NCBI GenBank assembly: GCA_003021015.1
Contig: PXRK01000002.1
Coordinates: 1 to 64,000 of the forward strand
Reading direction: 5' to 3'
Length of the DNA stretch: 64,000 bases
Source of the DNA: Halobacteriales archaeon QS_4_66_20
GTDB lineage: Archaea > Halobacteriota > Halobacteria > Halobacteriales > Haloarculaceae
A program made the position numbers and the translations under genes. Shown in pieces: positions 25,739-34,405 of the stretch. Positions within the stretch are counted from its first letter, which is position 1. Every line of letters starts with the position of its first letter. The notes beneath the pieces were generated by a model that had not been told where the DNA came from, made no database searches, and was given only the letters and a program-made list of their open reading frames with translations.

Positions 25739-28014
25739 CAGTCCTCCTTCTCGCCCGCCTGCCGGTTCAGCCGCTCGACCGTCGCGGCCTCGTTGGTCTG
25801 GAGGTCGGCGAGCAGGTCGAACAGCGCGTCGAAGTCGTCGATCCCTTCCCGGACCATGTGCTGGACGTAGCGGTGTTTCCGCTCGAACTCCGCCTCGACC
25901 GCGTCGAGCGGGCGGTCGGTCATGTCGGCAATTCGGGTCAGCGTGTGAACTGATCCGACGTCCGTCCCGCTCGATGCAGTGTCGTCGACGCCCGTCCCGC
26001 CCGTCGCCGCGTCGACAACGTACTCGTTCGACCCCCTCACATCGTCGGCGAACGCGAAGCCGCCGTCCTCGGTTCGCCAGGCGATGCGGTGCCAGTACAC
26101 CGCGGTTCCCCGCTTCTCGATGACGCCGGCGTGGCGGTCGTCGGCGAGCTGCCGGTGTTCCTGCTCGCCGAGCAGTTCGACGACCTCGCCGACGTAGCGC
26201 TCGCCGTCGACCCGGCGCGGAAACACGACGAGGTCGATCTCGCGCAGGAGGTACGGCGGCAGCCCCTGCTCGACGATCCGGTTGACCAGCGTCTCGATAT
26301 CCGAAGCGTGAGTCGTGCCGATCAGCCCGTGGCCCGTATTGATCGACTCCGCAAAGGTGTCGAAGCTCTCGCCGGTGTTTATTTCGGCGATGACTTCCAC
26401 ATCGGGGTTCAGATAGTTGCATTCGGTCATGAGGTCGGCCATCGTAACCTGCTTGTGGTCGCTCTCGTGTTCGCGGGTGGTCAGCGAGACGCCCGTCTCG
26501 TGGGGGAGCCGGACCTCCCGTGACCCCTCGTCGATGCTGATCGGTCGGTCCTCGAATGGAATAAATGGCATGTGCGCGTTCATCAACGTCGTCTTGCCGA
26601 CCCCCGTGGGGCCCGAAAAGAGGACGATTCCGTGGTGTTCGTAGCAGAGCCACAGCAGCGCGACCAGCTCCGTCGGGATGCTGTCGGTCCGCACCAGGTC
26701 GACCGGCGTCAGGACGTCGGCGGACTGCTTGCGGATCGAGATGTGCGGCCCGTCCTCGCTGATCGTCGGGAGCGCGACCGCACAGCGGATCGTCTCCCCG
26801 ACGCCCGGCGGGCTGAGGTTCACCTTCGCGCTGGGCGTGCTCGCGTTGAGTTCCGTCCCGTCCGAGGCCGCCAGTTGCGTGACGACGTTGACGAACCTCT
26901 GCTCATCGTCGAAGGTAAGGTTGGTCGGCATCCGCTCGGCTGTGCTGTCGATCTCCCGCGGGATGACCTTGATCCGTTCGCCGACACGGTTGGCTTCGAT
27001 ATCCTCCAGGTGTGGGTCCCGGATCGGGATCGTGAGCTGGCCGTAGCCGACGTAGTCCCGGAGCACGTAGTAGACCAGATCCGACAGCCGGTCGTCGGCG
27101 TAGCGCCGGCTGACCGGCGGGACCGCCAGATCGTACTCGGCCAGCGCGGCCCGCACCCGGTAGGTGAGCGCGTCGAGCCACGCCCTGGTGTTGCGCCGGC
27201 GCAGCCGCCGGGCGAGCAACGCCTCCGCGCGCTCGCGCACGAACGTTGTCTCGTCGTCGATGACGCCGTCAACGGTCGTCTCCCAGATGCGCTCCTTGCA
27301 CTCGGCGATCAGCTCCTCGTCGCCCGGCAGCAGGTCGGGCTCGCGGACCGCGTACTTCGTCGAGAACGGGTCCTCGCCGAGCAGGTGCTGGCGGTAACGG
27401 ACGACCGGGATCTCGAACTCGTGGAACGCGACGGTGTAGCGGTCCAGCCGTTCGCTGGTGAACCGGTCGAGAAACGCGGGATCGGCCGGCAGCGACGTGA
27501 CGGCCGGCGCGTAGTCGTCCGTGTGGACGACGATACCGTCCTCGCCGGCGTCGGCGACCTGGATCCGGTCGTCGAGCGCGTACGGCGTCAGTTCGCCGAG
27601 GCAGGCCAGCGACGCGAGCGCGTGGTAGGTGAGTCGCCGGCGCGTCGCCGGCGTACAGTCGATCAGTCTGTCGATCACCCGCTCGTGTTTCGGGTCGAAC
27701 CCCGCTTCCATCGTCTCGATGGCGCCCTCGCGCGTGTACGGCCGTTCGAGGTTCGCGTCCGCGAAGTATTCCGTGATCGTCTCCAGGGCGGCCCGGTCGG
27801 CGTCGGTCAGCGCTGGTTCGCGGACCTCGTACCGGAACCCGCCGCCCTCCCGCGCGATCGTGACGACGACCCCGGGGTGAACCCCGTACTGGGCCTGGAC
27901 GTCCGCCGCGTACCACGCCTCCGGGTCGTCCGGCGGCAACGGCGGCGGCACCATCCCCCGGCCTATTGCGTCCGCCTCTGCTCCGTCCGGAAACTGAACG
28001 TGTCCCGTCCCCAT
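25738..28014 (-). CDS. type II/IV secretion system ATPase (TadA/PilB-like)
   Basis: A 758-residue assembly ATPase. After an N-terminal region typical of haloarchaeal PilB-type proteins (DDPEAWYAADVQAQYGVHPG), the core has VYYVLRDYVGYGQLTIPIRD and Walker A FSGPTGVGKTTLMNAHMPF near residue 480. The Asp box is ISIDEGSREV, Walker B-like sequence DVEVIAEINTGESF follows, and the His box is GTTHASDIETLVNRI. It powers pilus extension with the platform protein downstream. I chose the ATG at 28014 over the GTG at 28020, since a TATA-like CTTTAAG lies 26-33 bases upstream. First gene of a seven-gene operon. Confidence 0.92.
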   Translation of the reverse strand: MGTGHVQFPDGAEADAIGRGMVPPPLPPDDPEAWYAADVQAQYGVHPGVVVTIAREGGGFRYEVREPALTDADRAALETITEYFADANLERPYTREGAIETMEAGFDPKHERVIDRLIDCTPATRRRLTYHALASLACLGELTPYALDDRIQVADAGEDGIVVHTDDYAPAVTSLPADPAFLDRFTSERLDRYTVAFHEFEIPVVRYRQHLLGEDPFSTKYAVREPDLLPGDEELIAECKERIWETTVDGVIDDETTFVRERAEALLARRLRRRNTRAWLDALTYRVRAALAEYDLAVPPVSRRYADDRLSDLVYYVLRDYVGYGQLTIPIRDPHLEDIEANRVGERIKVIPREIDSTAERMPTNLTFDDEQRFVNVVTQLAASDGTELNASTPSAKVNLSPPGVGETIRCAVALPTISEDGPHISIRKQSADVLTPVDLVRTDSIPTELVALLWLCYEHHGIVLFSGPTGVGKTTLMNAHMPFIPFEDRPISIDEGSREVRLPHETGVSLTTREHESDHKQVTMADLMTECNYLNPDVEVIAEINTGESFDTFAESINTGHGLIGTTHASDIETLVNRIVEQGLPPYLLREIDLVVFPRRVDGERYVGEVVELLGEQEHRQLADDRHAGVIEKRGTAVYWHRIAWRTEDGGFAFADDVRGSNEYVVDAATGGTGVDDTASSGTDVGSVHTLTRIADMTDRPLDAVEAEFERKHRYVQHMVREGIDDFDALFDLLADLQTNEAATVERLNRQAGEKED

Positions 28015-28111
28015 CGGCACGGATTGGTCCCGTCATCTGTCTTAAAGCCTCGCACGGTTCGTGCCGGATCGATCCGACAGATTGATCGGTCGAGACTGGC
28101 TGTCGTAAGCC

Positions 28112-29497
28112 ATGTCCCCTCGTATCCTCCACTACTCGGATCTGGAGACGGCTCTGGACGACCCCGAGCAAGCCGCGGCGCTCGCGGGCACTGTCGCGGC
28201 GCGGCGGGACGACCGGACGGTCGTGGTCGGGAGCGGCGACAACACCGCGCCCGGCGCCCTCTCGCTGGCGACCGAGGGCCGGGCCGCCCTGGACGTCTTC
28301 CGGGCGCTCGCGCCGGACGCAGACACGTTCGGCAACCACGACTTCGACTTCGGCCCCGCGACCGCCCGCGACCTCGCCGCGGCGGCGCCCCAGCCCTGGC
28401 TCTGTGCCAACGCGACACTGGACGGCGAGCGGTTCGCCGCCGACGTGACCCGTCCCTCGACGCTCGTTGACGCCGGCGGGACGCCGGTCGGCATCATCGG
28501 CGTCGCCCACCTCAAGACCGACGAGATCAACCCTGCGGCCGACCCCGTCGAGTTCAGCGATCCGGTCCCCGTCGTCCGGGAGGAAGCGGCCACACTCCGC
28601 GACGCAGGCGCCGAACACGTCGTCGTGGTCTCACACTGCGGGCGGGGCGACGCGCGGATCGCCCGCGAGACCGACGTCGACGCGGTGCTCGGCGGGCACG
28701 TCCACGACGTCCACACCGACGTGATCGACGGGACGGCGGTCGTGCGGCCGGGACGGGCCGGCACCCACGTCTCGGAGGTCGCGCTCGGCGGCACGCCGTC
28801 GGTGACGATCCACGAGGTCGACGACAGCCACGTCGACGACGTCCTGGCCGAGCGATTGCGCAAACGCATGGCCGAGCACGGTCTCGACGAGGTCGTCGCG
28901 ACCGTCAAACATCCGATCGAACGGACCGAAGAAACCGCGACCGTCGCCGAGAGCCGGGTCGGTAATCTGGTCGCCGACGCGCTCCGCTGGCGAGCCGACG
29001 CCGACGTGGCGCTCAGTCCGCCCGGTGCGATCCGCGCCGGGCCGCCGCTGGCCGGCGACGTGACGGTCGCCCAGCTCCACAACCTGACGCCGTACGAGGA
29101 CGACCTCGCGGTCGTCGAACTGCCGGGCGACCGCCTCCGGGAGGCGTTCGTCGCGGTGCCGTTTGGCTACCACGACGAGGACCACCCCGACCGCTTTTGC
29201 AGCCACGTCAGCGGCGCCCACGTCGTCTGGGACGACGAAGCGGGGACGCTGCGCGAGGCGACCGTCGACGGCGAGCCGATCGATCCCGACCGGCGGTACA
29301 CGGTGGCCGTCGCCGACTACCTGGTCGAGACCGACCACGTCACTGCCGCCTTCGACGAGGACGACGTCGCCGCGAGACACGGGATCGCACGGGAGGCCGT
29401 CGTCGAGTACGCCCGCGCGGTCGGCCTCGATCCGTCGATCGAGGGGCGCGTCGGACGGCCGACGCTGGCGGCGGCCGAGTCGGCGGTCCCCGAGTGA
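28112..29497 (+). CDS. metallophosphatase/5'-nucleotidase family protein
   Basis: A 461-residue protein of the UshA/5'-nucleotidase family. The N-terminal metallophosphoesterase domain has ILHYSDLE (metal site 1, usually DxH), GSGDNTAPG, TFGNHDFDFG near residue 72, VVVSHCGRGD near 175 and GGHVHDVHTD near 195. The C-terminal nucleotidase domain has ESRVGNLVADALRW and YEDDLAVVELPGDRL. No signal peptide is present, so unlike UshA it is expected in the cytoplasm. Substrate not determined. Its stop codon seeds a tandem repeat. Confidence 0.85.
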   Translation: MSPRILHYSDLETALDDPEQAAALAGTVAARRDDRTVVVGSGDNTAPGALSLATEGRAALDVFRALAPDADTFGNHDFDFGPATARDLAAAAPQPWLCANATLDGERFAADVTRPSTLVDAGGTPVGIIGVAHLKTDEINPAADPVEFSDPVPVVREEAATLRDAGAEHVVVVSHCGRGDARIARETDVDAVLGGHVHDVHTDVIDGTAVVRPGRAGTHVSEVALGGTPSVTIHEVDDSHVDDVLAERLRKRMAEHGLDEVVATVKHPIERTEETATVAESRVGNLVADALRWRADADVALSPPGAIRAGPPLAGDVTVAQLHNLTPYEDDLAVVELPGDRLREAFVAVPFGYHDEDHPDRFCSHVSGAHVVWDDEAGTLREATVDGEPIDPDRRYTVAVADYLVETDHVTAAFDEDDVAARHGIAREAVVEYARAVGLDPSIEGRVGRPTLAAAESAVPE

Positions 29498-29620
29498 GTC
29501 AGCGGTCCCCGAGTAATTCCGTGCCCGAGTGAGGCAGCGTTCGAGTCACCCAGCGTCCGAGTGAGTCGGCGTCCGAGTGACCCGGCGTCCGAGTCACCTG
29601 GCGTCCGAGTCACCTGGCGA
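29487..29620 (+). repeat. tandem array of 16-19 bp units
   Basis: About eight units of the type CGAGTGAGTCGGCGTC follow each other; the last five are exactly 16 bases with variation at the TGAGTC/TCACCT positions. The first unit includes the final codon and TGA stop of the nucleotidase gene, so the array appears to have grown from that gene end. It runs up to the hyuA promoter. Confidence 0.75.
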
Positions 29621-29633
29621 GGCGCCGCGCGGG

Positions 29634-29641
29634 ATTTATTT
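29634..29641 (+). promoter_or_regulatory. TATA box of hyuA
   Basis: ATTTATTT lies 23-30 bases before the ATG at 29664, just after the tandem repeat array. Confidence 0.5.
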
Positions 29642-29663
29642 CGCCGCCGCCCGTCGGCCCGGT

Positions 29664-31616
29664 ATGGATCGACCGGTCCGTCTCGGCGTCGACGTCGGGG
29701 GGACGTTCACCGACGTCGTGCTCGTCGTCGACGGCGAGGTGACGACCGCGAAAGTGCCGACGACCGACGACCAGAGCGACGGCGTCCTCGCGGGGATCGA
29801 GCGTGCCTGCGAGGCGGCCGGCGTCGCACCGTCGGCAGTCGGGCAGTTCCGCCACGCGATGACGGTGACGACGAACGCGATGCTCGAAGGGACCGGCGCG
29901 CGGACTGCGCTGGTGACGACCGCCGGTTTCGGCGACGTTCTCGCGATCGGCCGCCAGGAGCGCCCCGCGCTGTACGACCTCTCGGCGCGCAAGCCGGCGG
30001 CGCTGGTCCCGGCCGACCGCCGCCACGAAATTGACGAGCGGGCGACCACCGGGGGGATCGAACGCCGCGTCGACCGATCTGCGGTCGGGGCAGTGGCCGG
30101 GAGAATCGACGAGGACGTCGAGAGCGTCGCCGTCTGTCTCCTCCACGCGTACGCGCACCCGGAGAACGAGCAGCGGGTCGCCGACACCCTCCGGGACGAA
30201 CTCGACGCCACCGTCGTCGCCTCCCACGAGACGCTGCCCGAGTTCCGCGAGTACGAGCGCACCTCGACGACGGTCGTCGACGCCTACGTCACGCCGGTGC
30301 TCGACAGCTATCTCGGGCGCCTCCGGGAGCGCGTCACCGACCGCGGGATCGACCCCCCGCGGATCATGCAGTCCAACGGCGGGATCGCGTTCGAAGACGG
30401 ATCACACGAGGGAATTATCACATTCGACATGGGGGGCACCTCGACCGACGTGGGCCTCGTCACCGACGGCGGGATCGAGCGGACGCGGGAGGCAGAGATC
30501 GGCGGCTATCCGGTCCACGTGCCGATGGTGGACGTGGAGACGGTCGGCGCCGGCGGCGGGTCGGTCGCGTGGGTCGACAGCGGCGGCGCACTCCGGGCCG
30601 GCCCGCAGTCCGCAGGCGCGCGGCCCGGGCCGGCCTGCTACGACCGTGGCGGCGAGGAGCCGACCGTCACCGACGCGGCGCTCGCCCTGGGGTACCTCGG
30701 TCCCGGGACCGAACTAGGCAACGAGGTCGAACTCGACGCGGACGCCGCGCGGGCCGCCCTAGACGACCTCGCGACGGCGGCGGACCTCGGCGGTGCCGTC
30801 GAGGCAGCACGGGGGATCTACCGGGTCGCGAACGCGACGATGACCAGGGCGATCCGGGAGGTCACGGTCGAGCGCGGCCACGACCCGCGGGAGTTCGCAC
30901 TGGTGGCCTTCGGCGGGGCGGGCCCGATGCACGCGGCCGCACTCGCCGACCGCCTCGACGTCGGCCGGGTCCGCGTACCGCGGGCGAACGGCGTCCTCTC
31001 GGCGCTCGGTCTGCTCGCCGCCGACGAGCGCCACGACGCCTCCCGCACCCACCGGACGACGCTGGCCGACGCCGATACGGACGCGATCGGGGCGGTCTAC
31101 AGGGAGATGGCCGACCGCCTCCGCGATGCGAGCAGCGATCCAGACCGCGCGGCCGTCGTCCGTCGGGCCGATCTCCGGTACGACGGCCAGAGCCACGAAC
31201 TGACTGTCGGCGTCCCCGACCCGTTCGACCCGGCGACGGTCGCCGACCGGTTCCACGCGGTCCACGAGCGGGCGCGGGGGTACCGGCTCGACGAGGAGCC
31301 GATCGAACTCGTCACGCTGCGGCTGACGGCGACGCTCCCTGGCGAGACGCCGGAAATTTCTCACGAGGGAAAATCTCCAGAGCCGGTCGAGCAGCGCGAC
31401 GCGTCGTTCGGCGGAACGTTCCGCGAGACGCCGGTGTACGAGCGCGCGTCCATTCCTGCCGGAGCCACGATCGACGGGCCGGCGATCTTCGAGGGCGGCG
31501 AGAGCACGGTCGTGGTGCCGCCGGGCTGGCGGACGACCGTCGACGGGCGGGGAACGATCGAGATGCAACGGCAGGAGCAGACCCGAGGTTCGAACGACAC
31601 GGAGGGGGAGCGATGA
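29664..31616 (+). CDS. hyuA: hydantoinase/oxoprolinase subunit A (HyuA family)
   Basis: A 650-residue ATP-dependent subunit of the N-methylhydantoinase, 5-oxoprolinase and acetone carboxylase superfamily. It starts MDRPVRLGVDVGGTFTDVVL, the ASKHA-type phosphate-binding loop. FRHAMTVTTNAMLEG is near residue 70, the second ATPase motif TFDMGGTSTDVGL near 255, and ALVAFGGAGPMHAAALAD near 415. Paired with HyuB, it likely opens a cyclic amide such as 5-oxoproline or a hydantoin with ATP. The exact substrate cannot be read from sequence. The 29 codons upstream of this ATG run into the tandem repeat and are not conserved. Confidence 0.9.
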   Translation: MDRPVRLGVDVGGTFTDVVLVVDGEVTTAKVPTTDDQSDGVLAGIERACEAAGVAPSAVGQFRHAMTVTTNAMLEGTGARTALVTTAGFGDVLAIGRQERPALYDLSARKPAALVPADRRHEIDERATTGGIERRVDRSAVGAVAGRIDEDVESVAVCLLHAYAHPENEQRVADTLRDELDATVVASHETLPEFREYERTSTTVVDAYVTPVLDSYLGRLRERVTDRGIDPPRIMQSNGGIAFEDGSHEGIITFDMGGTSTDVGLVTDGGIERTREAEIGGYPVHVPMVDVETVGAGGGSVAWVDSGGALRAGPQSAGARPGPACYDRGGEEPTVTDAALALGYLGPGTELGNEVELDADAARAALDDLATAADLGGAVEAARGIYRVANATMTRAIREVTVERGHDPREFALVAFGGAGPMHAAALADRLDVGRVRVPRANGVLSALGLLAADERHDASRTHRTTLADADTDAIGAVYREMADRLRDASSDPDRAAVVRRADLRYDGQSHELTVGVPDPFDPATVADRFHAVHERARGYRLDEEPIELVTLRLTATLPGETPEISHEGKSPEPVEQRDASFGGTFRETPVYERASIPAGATIDGPAIFEGGESTVVVPPGWRTTVDGRGTIEMQRQEQTRGSNDTEGER

Positions 31617-33178
31617 CCGACGAGATCGATCCCGGCGACCGGGCCGACGACGCCGAGGCGCTCGACGCCGTCGACCTCGAGATCCTCCGCAACCAACTGG
31701 AGAGCGTCGCCGAGGAGATGGGCCAGGTGCTGATCCGGGGCGCGTACTCGCCGAACATCACAGAGCGCCGGGACTGCTCGACGGCGCTGTTCGACGCGAC
31801 CGGCCGGATGATCGCCCAGGCCGAACACATCCCGGTCCACCTCGGCGCGATGCCGGAGGCGGTCGCGGCGGTCCGGGACTGTGACCCGCGGCCGGACGAC
31901 GTGTTCGCGCTCAACGACCCGTTCACCGGCGGCACCCACCTCCCGGACGTGACGCTCGTCGCGCCGATTTCACACGAGGGTAACATTCTCGGATACACCG
32001 TCTCCCGGGCGCATCACGCTGACGTCGGCGGGATGTCGCCGGGGAGCATGCCGGCCGGCGCGCGGGACATCCAGCAGGAAGGGCTGCGGCTGCCGCCGGT
32101 GCGGCTGGTCGCGGGCGGCGAGGGAGTCGGGGACGTCGAGACGCTGGTTCTCGCGAACGTGCGGAACCCGCGCGAGCGGCGGGCGGACCTCCGGGCCCAG
32201 CGGGCGGCCAACGACCGCGGAGCGCGCCGACTCCTCGAACTGTACGAGGAGCACGGCGACCGGCTGCTCGCCGCGTTCGACGCCGTCATCGACTACTCGC
32301 GGTCGCGACTGGAATCAGAACTCCGGGAGATTCCGGACGGTAAGTACCGCGCGACAGATGCCCTCGAAGGAGACGGCGTAACCGACGCGGCGATTCCGAT
32401 CGAAGTGGCTGTCCGGGTCGACGGGACGAGCGTCGAGGTAGACTTCACCGGGACGGCCGGCCAGGTCGCCGGCAACGTCAACGCGCCACTACCGGTCGCA
32501 AAGAGCGCGGTCTACTTCGTGGTACGGTGTGTGACCGATCCGGACATCCCGCCGAACCACGGCTGTTACAAACCCGTCACCGTGCACGCGCCCGCGGGGA
32601 GCCTGCTCGACCCGAAGCCGCCGGCGGCGGTCGTCGGCGGCAACGTCGAGACCAGCCAGCGCGTCACCGACGTCGTCTTCGCCGCACTCGCCGACGCGGC
32701 ACCCGAGCGGGTGCCCGCCCAGGGCCAGGGGACGATGAACAACCTGATCGTCGGCTCCTCGGCGTTCGTCTACTACGAGACGATCGGCGGCGGCGCGGGT
32801 GCGAACCCCGATAGCGACGGCCTCTCGGGCGTTCAGGTCGGCATGACCAACACCCGCAACACGCCCGTCGAGGCGCTGGAGGCGGCGTATCCGCTGCGCG
32901 TCGAGGAGTACGCCCTCCGGACCGGCAGCGGCGGCGACGGCCAGTTCCGCGGCGGCGACGGCCTCGTCCGCGCACTCAGGATGGAGACGGACGCGACGGT
33001 CTCGCTGTTGACCGAGCGCCGCAGCCGCGCACCGTCGGGCGTCGCTGGCGGCGGCGACGGCGCGTCCGGGAGGAACACAATCGACGGCGAGGAGGTGCCG
33101 GCGAAGATGACCCGGGAAATCGACGCCGGCACGACAGTTCGCGTCGAGACGCCGGGTGGTGGCGGCTACGGGGAGTAG
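31613..33178 (+). CDS. hyuB: hydantoinase/oxoprolinase subunit B (HyuB family)
   Basis: A 521-residue HyuB partner. Conserved segments are RNQLESVAEEMGQVLIRGAY near residue 25, ERRDCSTALFDATGRMIAQAE near 50, LNDPFTGGTHLPDVTLV near 100, and RAHHADVGGMSPGSMP near 130 with the metal-binding HHAD. It ends ETPGGGGYGE, the classic C-terminus. The start overlaps the hyuA stop (ATGA). It works as a complex with HyuA in the cytoplasm. Confidence 0.92.
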   Translation: MTDEIDPGDRADDAEALDAVDLEILRNQLESVAEEMGQVLIRGAYSPNITERRDCSTALFDATGRMIAQAEHIPVHLGAMPEAVAAVRDCDPRPDDVFALNDPFTGGTHLPDVTLVAPISHEGNILGYTVSRAHHADVGGMSPGSMPAGARDIQQEGLRLPPVRLVAGGEGVGDVETLVLANVRNPRERRADLRAQRAANDRGARRLLELYEEHGDRLLAAFDAVIDYSRSRLESELREIPDGKYRATDALEGDGVTDAAIPIEVAVRVDGTSVEVDFTGTAGQVAGNVNAPLPVAKSAVYFVVRCVTDPDIPPNHGCYKPVTVHAPAGSLLDPKPPAAVVGGNVETSQRVTDVVFAALADAAPERVPAQGQGTMNNLIVGSSAFVYYETIGGGAGANPDSDGLSGVQVGMTNTRNTPVEALEAAYPLRVEEYALRTGSGGDGQFRGGDGLVRALRMETDATVSLLTERRSRAPSGVAGGGDGASGRNTIDGEEVPAKMTREIDAGTTVRVETPGGGGYGE

Positions 33179-33217
33179 GAATCGAAGACCGGAAAACCGG
33201 CAGACTGCGCGGCCGTG

Positions 33218-33358
33218 TTACAGGTCACGCGATTTGCTGAGATTGATGAACTCCCCGCCACAGGCCCCGCAGAGTCGCGTGTCTGGATCCGATACTCGCT
33301 CCCCACAGTCCGTGCATTCGTACACCTCTGATTTGGAATGCTCTGTGCTTGGTCGCAT
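33218..33358 (-). CDS. small zinc-ribbon protein (46 residues)
   Basis: The minus strand encodes MRPSTEHSKSEVYECTDCGE, then RVSDPDTRLCGACGGEFINL and a short basic tail. Two CxxC pairs form a single zinc ribbon of the kind found in many small haloarchaeal proteins (rubrerythrin-like rubredoxin knuckles). Codon use is mixed, and the upstream region is AT-rich with TATA-like sequence. Function unknown. Confidence 0.7.
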   Translation of the reverse strand: MRPSTEHSKSEVYECTDCGERVSDPDTRLCGACGGEFINLSKSRDL

Positions 33359-33474
33359 ATTCCGGTATCTGAGTTACAATGTACATAACACCTGTCCTAA
33401 AGGACATTATATGATATCATGACAGAACGTGGCAAACAGCCTCCCCAGACAAGCATGCGGGGCCGGAGTAGCGG

Positions 33475-33789
33475 TCACTCGCTGAACCCGAATACGGCCC
33501 GCAGTTCGGCTTCGATCTCCTCGACGTAGCGGTCCAGCACCGCGTCCAGCGTCTCGTCGTCGACGATCACGCCGGACACCTCGCGCTGGTCGGGGAGTTC
33601 GACGTGGAACTGGCCGTCGCCCTCGTAGAACGGCTCGCTCTCGGCGAGCAGCTGCTGGTCGATGGCGTGGATCAGCTCCGAGTTGTAGGCGTCGTTCATC
33701 GTCTCGAACGCCTGGCGGTAGGCCCGCTGGAGCTCCGGGAAGTAATGCTCGTACTTGTCCTCGAACTTCTCGGGGTCGAACTCGGTCAT
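33475..33789 (-). CDS. uncharacterised haloarchaeal protein (DUF5783-like)
   Basis: A 104-residue, strongly acidic, mostly helical protein beginning MTEFDPEKFEDKYEHYFPEL. It continues with AYRQAFETMNDAYNSELIHA and VDDETLDAVLDRYVEEIEAE. It matches my memory of the family DUF5783, function unknown. The ATG giving MTEFDPEKF is the family start; the frame upstream is hydrophobic shadow. Confidence 0.75.
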   Translation of the reverse strand: MTEFDPEKFEDKYEHYFPELQRAYRQAFETMNDAYNSELIHAIDQQLLAESEPFYEGDGQFHVELPDQREVSGVIVDDETLDAVLDRYVEEIEAELRAVFGFSE

Positions 33790-33914
33790 CGGCCCGAGAT
33801 AGCGGGCCGACCGGCAAATCCCTATTGCTTCGCGTTGTCGTCCACCGGAGCTGCAGAAAACTGCCAGTACGACAACGATTAAAACATAGATTGACATTGC
33901 ACAAACAAGAGAGC

Positions 33915-34382
33915 ATGGGTCCGGATCAGCTTCCAGAACAGTTCCAGTCGTACCGACAGCAGTACAACGAGATCGACGCGGCGATCGCCGGGGCGATGGA
34001 CCGCTGGAGCGTGCCGGTGTTGCGGGTCGCGGTCGCGGTCGTGTTCGTCTGGTTCGGCGCGCTGAAGGTGTTCGACGTCAGCCCGGCGGCCGACCTCGTC
34101 TCCCGGACGGTGTACTTCTTCCCGCCGGAGACGTTCGTCCCCATCCTCGGCGTCTGGGAGGTCGTGATTGGGATCTGTCTGCTGTACCGGCCGCTCATTC
34201 GGATCGGGATCTTCCTGCTCTTTCTGCAGCTTCCCGGCACCTTCCTGCCGGTGATCCTCCTCCCCGAGGTCGTGTTCCGGACGTTCCCCTACGCCCTGAC
34301 GGTCGAGGGCCAGTACATCGCAAAGAACCTCGTCATCATCGGGGCCGCGCTCGTCATCGGCGGCACCGTCCGCAGCGATTGA
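33915..34382 (+). CDS. DoxX/YkgB-like membrane protein
   Basis: A 155-residue protein with a polar N-terminus and four hydrophobic helices at about residues 38-55, 73-90, 95-115 and 132-150. VWFGALKVFDVSPAADLV, the loop FFPPETFVPILGVWEVVIG and LLYRPLIRIGIFLLFLQLPG fit the DoxX-like/DUF417 group. These are small quinone-pathway or stress-associated membrane proteins without a firm function. A TATA-like GATTAAAAC lies about 30 bases upstream of the ATG. Confidence 0.75.
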   Translation: MGPDQLPEQFQSYRQQYNEIDAAIAGAMDRWSVPVLRVAVAVVFVWFGALKVFDVSPAADLVSRTVYFFPPETFVPILGVWEVVIGICLLYRPLIRIGIFLLFLQLPGTFLPVILLPEVVFRTFPYALTVEGQYIAKNLVIIGAALVIGGTVRSD

Positions 34383-34405
34383 CAACCTCTCACTGCAAGG
34401 GGCCG

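Noticed and set aside
25739-26653. N-terminal extension of the secretion platform protein by about 300 residues
   Set aside because: The extension is the ATPase gene read in another frame and is Arg-rich. The ATG overlapping the ATPase stop gives a normal GspF-type protein.
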